Assembly (NCBI GenBank): GCA_013002105.1
Contig: JABDKS010001012.1
Coordinates: 1-20,112 of the forward strand
Length of the DNA stretch: 20,112 nt
Direction: 5' to 3'
From: Pirellulaceae bacterium
GTDB lineage: Bacteria; Planctomycetota; Planctomycetia; Pirellulales; Pirellulaceae
The notes under the pieces were generated by a model that saw only the letters and a list, made by a program, of their open reading frames with translations, was not told where the DNA came from and made no database searches. Position numbers and translations under genes: made by a program. Shown piece after piece: positions 1 through 6,409 of the stretch (the stretch's first letter is position 1; every line of letters begins with the position of its first letter).

Positions 1-431
1 GGTGAAATCAGCAACAATGCGCAGGGGCATTTTCGCAGCAACCGGCTTCCGGTGTTCCCAAAGAACCCCGCGTTGCGACTTTCCCGGTTTTTGGTGACTC
101 GTATGACTAAATCGTGATTGGATCGCAGCACTTCACGAATGATGGCAATGGAAGTCTTGCCACGGAGCAGTTTCCAATGGGCATCGACGCCTTTGTCTCG
201 GATTTTCGTGACCAAAGCTTCTAGTTTTTGCTGCTTCTCTTGTTCGATTAATTCACGCATATGTACGTGATCTTTCAACGTCAGTCGTACCATCCAGGAA
301 AAATCTGGGATAACGTCAACCAGTGTCAGGGACGCTTGGTTGATCTTGGCGATCTCCACCGCTTCATCGACGACCGGATCCGTTTCGAATCGTGTATCGG
401 TCGCGACCAAAATCTTTTTAAATTCGTCCAT
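1..431 (-). CDS. Universal stress protein (UspA family), C-terminus cut by window edge
   Basis: This is the first 143 residues of a Usp-fold protein read leftwards from ATG 431; the gene continues past base 1. The start MDEFKKILVATD is the usual first beta strand of Usp proteins, with the conserved Asp that contacts nucleotide in ATP-binding members. The end seen here, GFFGNTGSRLLRKCPCALLL (residues about 122-141), matches the Usp G-x-x-G...GS motif and the RKCPCP-type strand typical of UspE-like proteins. A strong ribosome site (GGAGG, complement of 441-445) lies 9 nt before the ATG and fixes the start. Usp proteins act in the cytoplasm in survival under stress or starvation. Whether a second Usp domain follows cannot be seen. 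The coiled-coil gene lies 60 bp upstream on the same strand, so the two are probably co-transcribed. Confidence 0.9.
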   Translation of the reverse strand, partial: MDEFKKILVATDTRFETDPVVDEAVEIAKINQASLTLVDVIPDFSWMVRLTLKDHVHMRELIEQEKQQKLEALVTKIRDKGVDAHWKLLRGKTSIAIIREVLRSNHDLVIRVTKNRESRNAGFFGNTGSRLLRKCPCALLLIS

Positions 432-491
432 GCCGTGGGTCCTCCGGTGGAGATTGCAATCCAACATCGCCGCTGCGTTGTCGATACGTGA

Positions 492-758
492 TTAGAGCGA
501 CTGGCGAATACGTTGAAAACCGTCGCGGATTTCGCCGCCAACCAATTTCAGCGAATCCCACACATCTTCGCTCGTTTCTTCCACTGCGTCCTTGAGCGGA
601 TCAAATCGATGATTCAAAGCATCCAGTTTATCCGCTAAAGCTTGCCACTCCTCCTGCAGTTCCATCTTGCCCAGATGCACCTTCAGTTTCAATTCATCGC
701 GTTCCTGCTTCAGTTCGCTGATCAATGTCTTGACGACTTTGCTCTTTTTCTTGGTCAT
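492..758 (-). CDS. Small coiled-coil protein, function unknown
   Basis: An 88-residue protein starting MTKKKSKVVKTLISELK. Residues about 8-60 are charged and helical with heptad-like hydrophobic spacing (LISELKQERDELKLKVHLGK), which suggests a coiled coil. A Trp-containing amphipathic tail follows (DVWDSLKLVGGEIRDGFQR). No signal peptide, membrane segment or catalytic motif is visible. No clear Shine-Dalgarno sequence precedes the ATG. It sits just upstream of the universal stress protein gene in the same direction, so a role in the same stress response is a guess from context only. I do not recognise the family by name. Confidence 0.7.
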   Translation of the reverse strand: MTKKKSKVVKTLISELKQERDELKLKVHLGKMELQEEWQALADKLDALNHRFDPLKDAVEETSEDVWDSLKLVGGEIRDGFQRIRQSL

Positions 759-1129
759 GATCGATTACTCGCGTGTATTGGGAAACCTGCAGAACCATTC
801 GTGCAAACCGAGACGTGTCGGACAGATCGGCAGACAGATATGACAGTGTGATCGACGATGCATCTGGTGTACCGTCGATGACGGGGAACGCATTTTCCGC
901 GCCGACGTACGATTTGAGCCGGCATGGCAACGCTCAGATCGCGACATGGAGAGTGCGTAGACGCACGTGGATGGTCAGCGTGTGCGGTAACGCTCATGCC
1001 CAGCTTCTCATCCGCGGGCGAGGCCAGAGCGACCTGGCTCGATCTTACCGACACAATCGCGCTGACTCACGAAGGCATTTTGGTCATGGATGTGGCCTAG
1101 GAGATATCGACAAATAATCTGAACTTGCT
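759..1129. other. 371-bp intergenic stretch without a supported gene
   Basis: Overlapping open frames exist on both strands, but they are Arg/His-rich, lack ribosome sites and resemble no family, so none is called. The stretch must hold the promoter of the minus-strand coiled-coil/Usp pair. No tRNA, clear terminator or repeat is seen. Confidence 0.5.
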
Positions 1130-1438
1130 CTAGGCGTGCGTTGGCGTCCAAGCTGGCGGGTCGCTGGCAGGAAACGATTCGTCGGATGCTTCATCCACCA
1201 GAGCATCGTCATGTTCGTGCCGCTCGTGCAGCACTTGCCAAGAGATCGCTAGCTGGGTCGCCTCCGAAACACGTTGGAGCAATTCGCCGTAATTCTTCGG
1301 GGGCGCTTGTTCGCAAAACGGCTTCGCGATTCGATCGTATTGAGCGAATTGCGATGGGGACCCACTTAAATGGGCAGCGCATTGGACCAGACGTTTGCAC
1401 AGAAAGGCCCAGTGTCGTTCTACGAATGCATCTTTCAT
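1130..1438 (-). CDS. Conserved hypothetical protein with C-terminal DESFPASDPPAW motif
   Basis: A 102-residue protein whose end, VDEASDESFPASDPPAWTPT (residues 81-100), is a tail I recognise from many short hypothetical proteins in planctomycetes and proteobacteria. The tail can sit behind unrelated N-terminal regions; its function is not known to me. The N-terminal 75 residues are probably helical and have three Cys (14, 20, 42). The ATG at 1438 is chosen because AAGGA lies about 7 nt before it. A TTG 36 nt further out would also keep the frame but has no ribosome site. The gene diverges from the helix-hairpin-helix gene across about 350 bp and lies among stress-type genes. Confidence 0.75.
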   Translation of the reverse strand: MKDAFVERHWAFLCKRLVQCAAHLSGSPSQFAQYDRIAKPFCEQAPPKNYGELLQRVSEATQLAISWQVLHERHEHDDALVDEASDESFPASDPPAWTPTHA

Positions 1439-1789
1439 CAGAATTCCTTTCGCAGTCTTGAATCCCGCAATCAATGTCCCAACAACAGTGTATTTCGATA
1501 CCTGCCCACAAGTAAGTGTCCGTAATCATTACTTTCAAATCGTAAGCCAACGTCCCTTTGGAACTGCACCCTCCGTTTCGAACGGTGGGTGCTGCCAAAT
1601 TGAGTGCAAAAACACCGGCCGAATTGGTAGACCGATCCCCCGCCAGCGGCATGGTCAATCGGGGCCCGCAAATGACCGGGAATGATGTCACAGATCACCA
1701 ATCAATGCGATTGAACAATGGCACGGCAAATGCGTCAACCTTTGTTGGTCATTCCATTGTCCACTTCCGTTTTACGAGGACACTCGCGC
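1439..1789. other. Divergent intergenic region between two accessory genes
   Basis: About 350 bp between the divergent starts at 1438 and 1790. It should carry both promoters, but I see no convincing -35/-10 pair, operator palindrome or RNA element. In-frame ATG 1718 lies here and would add 24 residues to the downstream protein, but it has no ribosome site. Confidence 0.4.
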
Positions 1790-2764
1790 ATGGTCGCTAT
1801 TCGAGCTACCCAACCAGAGTCGGTCGCGCGTGAAATCGATGCGGCTCACGACCACACGGATGTGCCTGCTCAGGCGTCGCAAGGATTCAACGAGAATCAA
1901 GTGCTGGCAAAGATGCTTCACGAGATCGGCGACTTGTTGGCCGATCAAGGTGCCATCGCTTTTCGGGTGCAAGCGTATCACAACGCTGCCAACACCCTGT
2001 TGGATTTACCGCGACCGGTGCGGGAGGTACTGGAATCCGATGGCACGGCAGGGCTGATTGAGCTGCCCACGATCGGACGGTCGATTGCCCGATTGATCGA
2101 CCAGTACTTGCATCTGGGACACATTCCCCTGCTGGATCGGTTACAAGGCGACGAGACGGCTGATCGATTATTCGCAACACTGCCGAGCGTGGGTCGCGAG
2201 TTAGCACGGCGCATTCACGACCAATTAGAAATTGAAACATTACCTGAACTCTATGCGGCATCGCGGGACGGGCGATTAGCCAAGGTGCCCGGCATGGGGC
2301 GCAAACGGGTGCAAGCGGTGCGGGAGTGTTTGGCCGAGCGGATTCGTCATCATCCGGCGCCCGATACGGTCCCGGTTCCAGGAGCGGTGGCGACCGAAAT
2401 TGGGCAAATCGATCGCTCCGTGGCATTGTCAGAATTGCTGGACGTGGACGAAGAGTATCGCCGCATGGCGGAGCAAGGAAAGTTGCCCAAAATTGCGCCG
2501 CGCAAATTTAATCCCAGCGGTGTTGCTTGGCTGCCGATTCTGCATACGCATCGTGATGAACATCACTACACGGCGATGTATTCCAATACCGCGCGCGCGC
2601 ACGAGCTGAACACGATCAAGGATTGGGTGATCATCTACCGCGACGATCCGAAGTCGCACGGACACTGGACAGTGATCACGTCGCAGTTCGGCAAACTGCA
2701 CGGCTGCCGAATCGTGCGCGGCCGCGAGGACGAGTGTCTGGAGTACTACACGCACCGAAACTAG
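1790..2764 (+). CDS. Helix-hairpin-helix protein resembling the N-terminus of family X DNA polymerase
   Basis: A 324-residue probable DNA-binding protein. Residues 35-190 match the PolX/Pol-beta 8-kDa and thumb-like region: a helical start (NQVLAKMLHEIGDLLADQGA), then three helix-hairpin-helix motifs, LPTIGRSIA (92-100), LPSVGRELA (131-139) and VPGMGRKRV (166-174). Instead of the nucleotidyltransferase palm and PHP domain of bacterial PolX there is a C-terminal domain of about 110 residues with KIAPRKFNPSGVAWLPILHT, YSNTARAHEL and RIVRGREDECLEYY. I know this combination from stand-alone bacterial HhH proteins of unknown function. The domain should bind the DNA backbone non-specifically, perhaps at gaps or ends, but no polymerase active site is present. 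ATG 1790 is preferred because GAGGA lies about 10 nt upstream. Confidence 0.85.
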   Translation: MVAIRATQPESVAREIDAAHDHTDVPAQASQGFNENQVLAKMLHEIGDLLADQGAIAFRVQAYHNAANTLLDLPRPVREVLESDGTAGLIELPTIGRSIARLIDQYLHLGHIPLLDRLQGDETADRLFATLPSVGRELARRIHDQLEIETLPELYAASRDGRLAKVPGMGRKRVQAVRECLAERIRHHPAPDTVPVPGAVATEIGQIDRSVALSELLDVDEEYRRMAEQGKLPKIAPRKFNPSGVAWLPILHTHRDEHHYTAMYSNTARAHELNTIKDWVIIYRDDPKSHGHWTVITSQFGKLHGCRIVRGREDECLEYYTHRN

Positions 2765-2851
2765 TCGCGGTATCTTAGAACCGATTTCCACAGGCCAATG
2801 CTGCGGGGGTGGCCGATAGGAACCGACCTCATCAAGCTCACCAGTCGCTTG

Positions 2852-3046
2852 CTACGAGACAATGTCATCAACAGTGGCGTCTTTTGCTGACGCGTCTGGA
2901 TGAATTCCGTTTTCGATCATGGCCATCCGTTCCTGATGATCGCAGTAACGCTTATAGATCTCGCTGGCAGCACCCAGGACAATGAACGACAGCGGAATCA
3001 GCACCCAAACCAACGCGGGATTCAAGAAAAAGGCTTGCCAATTCAT
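2852..3046 (-). CDS. Small single-span membrane protein
   Basis: A 64-residue protein with one hydrophobic helix (about residues 10-30, NPALVWVLIPLSFIVLGAAS) followed by a cytoplasmic-looking segment, YKRYCDHQERMAMIENGIHPD. The ERMAMIE-x-GIHP pattern occurs in small bacterial membrane proteins sometimes described as phage-shock-like, with no firm function. ATG 3046 is chosen over an adjacent GTG at 3049; GGAAA lies upstream. It converges with the helix-hairpin-helix gene, which ends 87 bp away. Confidence 0.7.
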   Translation of the reverse strand: MNWQAFFLNPALVWVLIPLSFIVLGAASEIYKRYCDHQERMAMIENGIHPDASAKDATVDDIVS

Positions 3047-3143
3047 CACGTTTCCACGAGCAGAAGGATGTTAACACAGCAATTACAACGTCACATTTGA
3101 CCACGCGTCTGAGATCTTGGCAACAATTTTTGCGAACCACATC

Positions 3144-3185
3144 GAGGCAGTGTCCACATTGAGGCAGTGTGTTGTGAGGCAATGA
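3144..3185. repeat. Three short direct repeats of GAGGCAGTGT type
   Basis: GAGGCAGTGT occurs at 3144-3153 and 3161-3170, with a variant GAGGCAATGA at 3176-3185. The spacing (17 and 15 bp) is uneven. They lie in non-coding DNA downstream of the tRNA terminator and upstream of the small membrane protein gene; the role is unknown. Confidence 0.4.
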
Positions 3186-3226
3186 ATGATCTAACGAAGT
3201 GCAAATGTTTCAAATGAATGACTGCG

Positions 3227-3266
3227 AAAAAAAAACACCTCGTAAGACCGACGGTCTTACGAGGTG
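3227..3266 (-). terminator. Rho-independent terminator of tRNA-Ser
   Basis: A perfect 15-nt inverted repeat (3236-3250 and 3252-3266, one base between) is followed on the minus strand by nine T (A tract 3227-3235). The stem CACCTCGTAAGACCG folds with an effective 3-nt loop. It lies 14 bp beyond the tRNA 3' end and is the clearest intrinsic terminator in the window. Confidence 0.95.
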
Positions 3267-3279
3267 CTGTGGATCGCAG

Positions 3280-3362
3280 CGGAGGACACGGGACTCGAAC
3301 CCGCAACCGGTTGCCCGGCAACTGATTTCGAATCAGTCTGCTAGCCAATTCGCATATCCTCC
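3280..3362 (-). tRNA. tRNA-Ser, anticodon CGA
   Basis: An 83-nt class II tRNA on the minus strand. The anticodon arm ACTGA-TTCGAAA-TCAGT gives anticodon CGA, which reads UCG. A long variable arm (CCGG-GCAA-CCGG) follows, typical of Ser, then the T arm GCGGG-TTCGAGT-CCCGT. The acceptor is GGAGGAT/GTCCTCC with G73. CCA is not encoded. One oddity is that fitting a 7+5 acceptor/T stack leaves A at position 8, whereas U8-A9 fit better if the acceptor is read one base out (CGGAGGA/TCCTCCG). The boundary is therefore uncertain by one base. A strong terminator follows directly. Confidence 0.93.
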
Positions 3363-3377
3363 GGGCGAATGGTTTCC

Positions 3378-3406
3378 ATGTTGGCTTGCTGGTCGCCATA
3401 CGTCAA
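3378..3406 (-). promoter_or_regulatory. Possible sigma-70 promoter for tRNA-Ser
   Basis: On the minus strand TTGACG (3401-3406, five of six matches to the -35 consensus) is followed after exactly 17 bp by CAACAT (3378-3383, a weak -10). Transcription would start a few bases before the tRNA 5' end. The spacing and position fit, but the -10 is poor. Confidence 0.35.
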
Positions 3407-3501
3407 GGTAGACGTTTTTTCAGACAAGACGCACAACTCGTAGGACGCATCGTGACGCGGCGGGGTTCGCCGTGACGAGGGGCGTCCAACGCGATTGGTA
3501 A

Positions 3502-3813
3502 TCAGTGTTTGTGCTCGGTGGTGAAGTTGTATTCTTTGAGCCACTTTTCCCATTTGTGGGCTTCGTCATGAGTATCCAGTTTCAACTCGTGCCACTTGGG
3601 GCATCGGTATTTCAAATCGATGTGCCCGTTGTGCTGCTCCTTTTTGACTTCGCAGCCAAGCTTTTTGAGCGTCTTGGCGATCGTTTCGGATTTCTTGGTG
3701 TCGTGGATATGTTTGGCTTTCCAATCCTTCAACTGGTATCGGACGATCTCGTCGGCCGATGCCAAAGCAGGCAAGGTGGCGATGGCGACAAACAGAGCAA
3801 ACATTCGGAACAT
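3502..3813 (-). CDS. Small secreted Lys/His-rich protein, function unknown
   Basis: A 103-residue protein with a Sec signal peptide (MFRMFALFVAIATLPALASA, cleavage after about residue 20, ALASA|DE). The mature part is about 83 residues, rich in Lys and His, with two Cys (54 and 71) that could form a disulfide, and Trp pairs (KYRCPKW, HKWEKWLKEY). It is probably periplasmic or exported. ATG 3813 is chosen because it places the hydrophobic core directly after a short n-region; ATG 3849 upstream would add 12 residues. I recognise no domain. It lies downstream of, and in the same direction as, the receiver-domain gene, separated by about 147 bp. Confidence 0.8.
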   Translation of the reverse strand: MFRMFALFVAIATLPALASADEIVRYQLKDWKAKHIHDTKKSETIAKTLKKLGCEVKKEQHNGHIDLKYRCPKWHELKLDTHDEAHKWEKWLKEYNFTTEHKH

Positions 3814-3960
3814 AGAGGGGCCTTTAGAAAGGGAATTTAAGTGCGTCATTGGTATACGATCTCGCACCAAGACGTCAAGGTTTTTTCGGGTGGCAATCGC
3901 CGCAAGGTGTGCAAAATCCCGGGCAATCGAGTATTCGCGGGCAATCGAGCGAAAATGAAT

Positions 3961-4446
3961 TTACAGCGTCACCCATCCGGGGCGGCTCGGTTTGGAGCCT
4001 TTACGGCGGTGGGCGCGAACCAGCGAGGGCATGTACAGGACTTGATGGACCACGGCGATCAGCGAGTTGGGGTCGATCGGTTTGAACAGGCACCGTGTCG
4101 CCTGCTCCATCGCTTCGGCTTTTTTTTCTAGCCCCGCCCAACGGCTTTCGGCGATCAGGACTGCCGGCAAGTCGCGGCAATCGTCGCGCGACCGCATTTG
4201 ATCGAGTGTTTCGAGCGCCAAACCTGCATCGTCGGCAACGTCCCAGACCACCAGGTCTTGCGGGCCCATATCGAGCGCCTCAACGGCGGCATCGGCGGTT
4301 CGAGCACAGATGCAGCCGTAGCCTTGATAGTCCAAAACGCCGGCCAGCGCGATCAGCGACAGCGGACTCGGATCGACAACCACGATCGACGCTTGCTTGC
4401 GCTGATCGGAGTGGTTGTCTGGATGGGCGGAATCGATCTTTTTCAT
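3961..4446 (-). CDS. Orphan response-regulator receiver-like protein
   Basis: A 161-residue protein with one CheY-like domain (about residues 20-138) and a basic tail (RAHRRKGSKPSRPG), without a DNA-binding output domain. Expected receiver landmarks are present: Asp25 at the end of beta 1 (IVVVD), Asp69 as the candidate phosphorylation site (LVVWD) and Lys122 (LFKP). The second acidic residue after Asp25 is replaced by Pro, and the Ser/Thr of beta 4 seems replaced by Ala99, so phosphorylation or switching may be altered. No histidine kinase is nearby. ATG 4446 is chosen by domain fit; a TTG at 4590 would add 48 residues of no recognisable structure. It diverges from lysS. Confidence 0.8.
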   Translation of the reverse strand: MKKIDSAHPDNHSDQRKQASIVVVDPSPLSLIALAGVLDYQGYGCICARTADAAVEALDMGPQDLVVWDVADDAGLALETLDQMRSRDDCRDLPAVLIAESRWAGLEKKAEAMEQATRCLFKPIDPNSLIAVVHQVLYMPSLVRAHRRKGSKPSRPGWVTL

Positions 4447-4637
4447 GGTCGGCCGAGAACCAAGGGGGACGCCGAAGATGCGGGTGGTTGTGTTGGTCAG
4501 GGATCTGCCCTGGATGGTCAAAAGGTACGGATACGGCCCGGTTACGGCAAGATCGCTCGTGGTTGCGTGTTTTGCCTCCTGAACGGACAATTCGCCGTTT
4601 CAATGGATGCTCGCCGAAACTGATTTGCAATCAACCC

Positions 4638-6203
4638 ATGAATCAAACACCCAGCAGCGACGACTTAAAAGATCCCCGAGTCGCACGTCGAGAAAAACTA
4701 CGCCAATTGGTCGAGCGCGGCATCGATCCGTGGGGCCAGCGGTTTGACGATCGAGATTTGGTCGCCCAGTGTCGCCAGCGGGCCTCCGAAATCAAGTTCG
4801 TCAAGCAAGATGGCAGCGAGGTCGAACTGCCCGATTTCGAAGATGAGAATCTGGACTATCGTCAGTGGAAATCTGACAACGGACCCGGTGGCGAGCAGGG
4901 GCCAACGGTCCGGATCTCGGGCCGGATCATGCTGTCACGTGACAAAGGAAAATTGATCTTTGTGACGCTGCGTGATTGGACCGGCGACATCCAGATTTTC
5001 ATTGGGATGAAACAGGTTGGCGAAGACGATTTTGCGTTGGCAAAGCTTTTTGACATCGGTGACTTGATTGGCGCAGAAGGTCGGTTGGGACGCACCAATA
5101 CCGGCGAGTTGACGGTGTTTGCTGAAAAACTGTTCTTCCACACCAAGATGCTGGAAGTTCCGCCTGAGAAGCACGCTGGTTTGACCGACCCAGAATTGCG
5201 TCAACGAATGCGTTACGCCGATTTGGCATTCAACGACGGTCCCATGAAAACGTTCCTGGACCGGACCAAGATCGTCAAATCGATCCGCAGAACGTTAGAC
5301 GAGGACGGTTTTTGCGAAGTCGAAGGTCCGACGCTGCACACCATCCCCGGTGGCGCGGCGGCCCGCCCATTCGAAACGCATCACAACGCATTGGACATGA
5401 AATTAACGATGCGAATCGCGCTGGAACTGCATCTGAAACGATTGATGGTCGGCGGCATGGAACGTGTCTATGAATTAGGTCGGGTCTATCGCAACGAAGG
5501 GTTGAGCCCGCGACATAATCCCGAATTCACGATGCTGGAAGTCTATCAGGCATACGGTGATTACGAATCGATGATGGAGTTGACCGAGCGTTTGATTTGC
5601 AATGCAATCGAAGCGACCGGTGGAAATTACCAGCGCGAATTTGCAGGCAACATGGTTGATTTTACGCCGCCGTTTAAACGCGAAACCTATGCGAACCTGT
5701 TTCAAAGTGCGACCGGCGTTGACCCAAGTGATGACGCAGCGGTCTCTGCGTTGGCCGGCAAATTGGGATTGGAAACCGATGGCAAGCACTTGGACGTGGT
5801 TCGCAACGAGATCTTCGAGGAGAAAGTCGAAGACACGCTGTCGGGCCCGATCTTTGTCATCGACTATCCCGCTAGCATTTGTCCGTTGACCAAACGCAAA
5901 CGTGACAATCCAGAGATCGCTGAACGTTTCGAGCTATTCATTTTGGGAATGGAATTGGCCAATGCGTATACGGAATTGAACGATCCCGATTTACAGCAAA
6001 AGTTGTTCGAAACCCAGTTGGAAGGCCTCGAGGACGAAGATTCGATGGCCAATATGGATCACGATTTCGTTCGCGCGTTGCAACACGCGATGCCGCCGGC
6101 GGGCGGTCTGGGGATCGGAATCGATCGATTGGTGATGCTGTTGACCAGTCAAAAATCGATCCGCGACGTGATCTTGTTCCCCGTTTTGCGGCCGCAGTCG
6201 TGA
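4638..6203 (+). CDS. lysS: Lysine--tRNA ligase, class II
   Basis: A 521-residue enzyme that charges tRNA-Lys with lysine using ATP in the cytoplasm. The N-terminal OB-fold anticodon-binding domain begins near residue 88 (VRISGRIMLSRDKGKLIFVTLRD) and is preceded by an acidic insert of about 35 residues (about 53-88) not present in short bacterial LysS. The class II core follows: PGGAAARPFETHHNALDM, motif 2 with YELGRVYRNEG (about 278-288) and RHNPEFTMLE, and motif 3 GLGIGIDRLVML (490-501). The usual RIAPEL reads RIALEL here. The length is close to E. coli LysS (505). The start is set by alignment with the family; no Shine-Dalgarno sequence is evident. The 191 bp to the divergent receiver gene should hold both promoters. 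Confidence 0.97.
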   Translation: MNQTPSSDDLKDPRVARREKLRQLVERGIDPWGQRFDDRDLVAQCRQRASEIKFVKQDGSEVELPDFEDENLDYRQWKSDNGPGGEQGPTVRISGRIMLSRDKGKLIFVTLRDWTGDIQIFIGMKQVGEDDFALAKLFDIGDLIGAEGRLGRTNTGELTVFAEKLFFHTKMLEVPPEKHAGLTDPELRQRMRYADLAFNDGPMKTFLDRTKIVKSIRRTLDEDGFCEVEGPTLHTIPGGAAARPFETHHNALDMKLTMRIALELHLKRLMVGGMERVYELGRVYRNEGLSPRHNPEFTMLEVYQAYGDYESMMELTERLICNAIEATGGNYQREFAGNMVDFTPPFKRETYANLFQSATGVDPSDDAAVSALAGKLGLETDGKHLDVVRNEIFEEKVEDTLSGPIFVIDYPASICPLTKRKRDNPEIAERFELFILGMELANAYTELNDPDLQQKLFETQLEGLEDEDSMANMDHDFVRALQHAMPPAGGLGIGIDRLVMLLTSQKSIRDVILFPVLRPQS

Positions 6204-6257
6204 CCCAGGGGGGCTGCGGCGGAAGGATCTGCACACGGCCCGCGGCATTTTGAGGGG

Positions 6258-6300
6258 GAGGGATCTCTGGGCGAGGGATCTTTGGGCGAGGGATCTCAAC
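6258..6300. repeat. 15-bp tandem repeat, about 2.9 copies
   Basis: Units GAGGGATCTCTGGGC (6258-6272), GAGGGATCTTTGGGC (6273-6287) and a partial GAGGGATCTCAAC (6288-6300). They lie between lysS and the Lol-type permease gene, about 110 bp before the latter's start. The remaining 200-bp gap shows no other feature. Confidence 0.85.
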
Positions 6301-6409
6301 GTAATGGATTGCCAGCGTTTACGGCGTGATTGCCGTTTACGCTGCTCGCGTGGTTTCCCTAGACTCCGACCGTTGATGAGTCACTGGAAGTCTGGCTGAA
6401 GGAACGGCT

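Noticed and set aside
755..1117. Overlapping open frames on both strands between the coiled-coil gene and the FPASDPP gene
   Set aside because: Composition is Arg/His/Ser-rich, there is no ribosome site or recognisable family, and the two strands overlap each other; treated as chance frames in non-coding DNA.
1209..1691. A 160-residue minus-strand open frame
   Set aside because: It overlaps the better-supported FPASDPP gene in another frame and has no family resemblance or plausible start.
6204..6409. Possible intrinsic terminator for lysS
   Set aside because: Apart from the 15-bp repeat, no GC stem with a T tract is visible.
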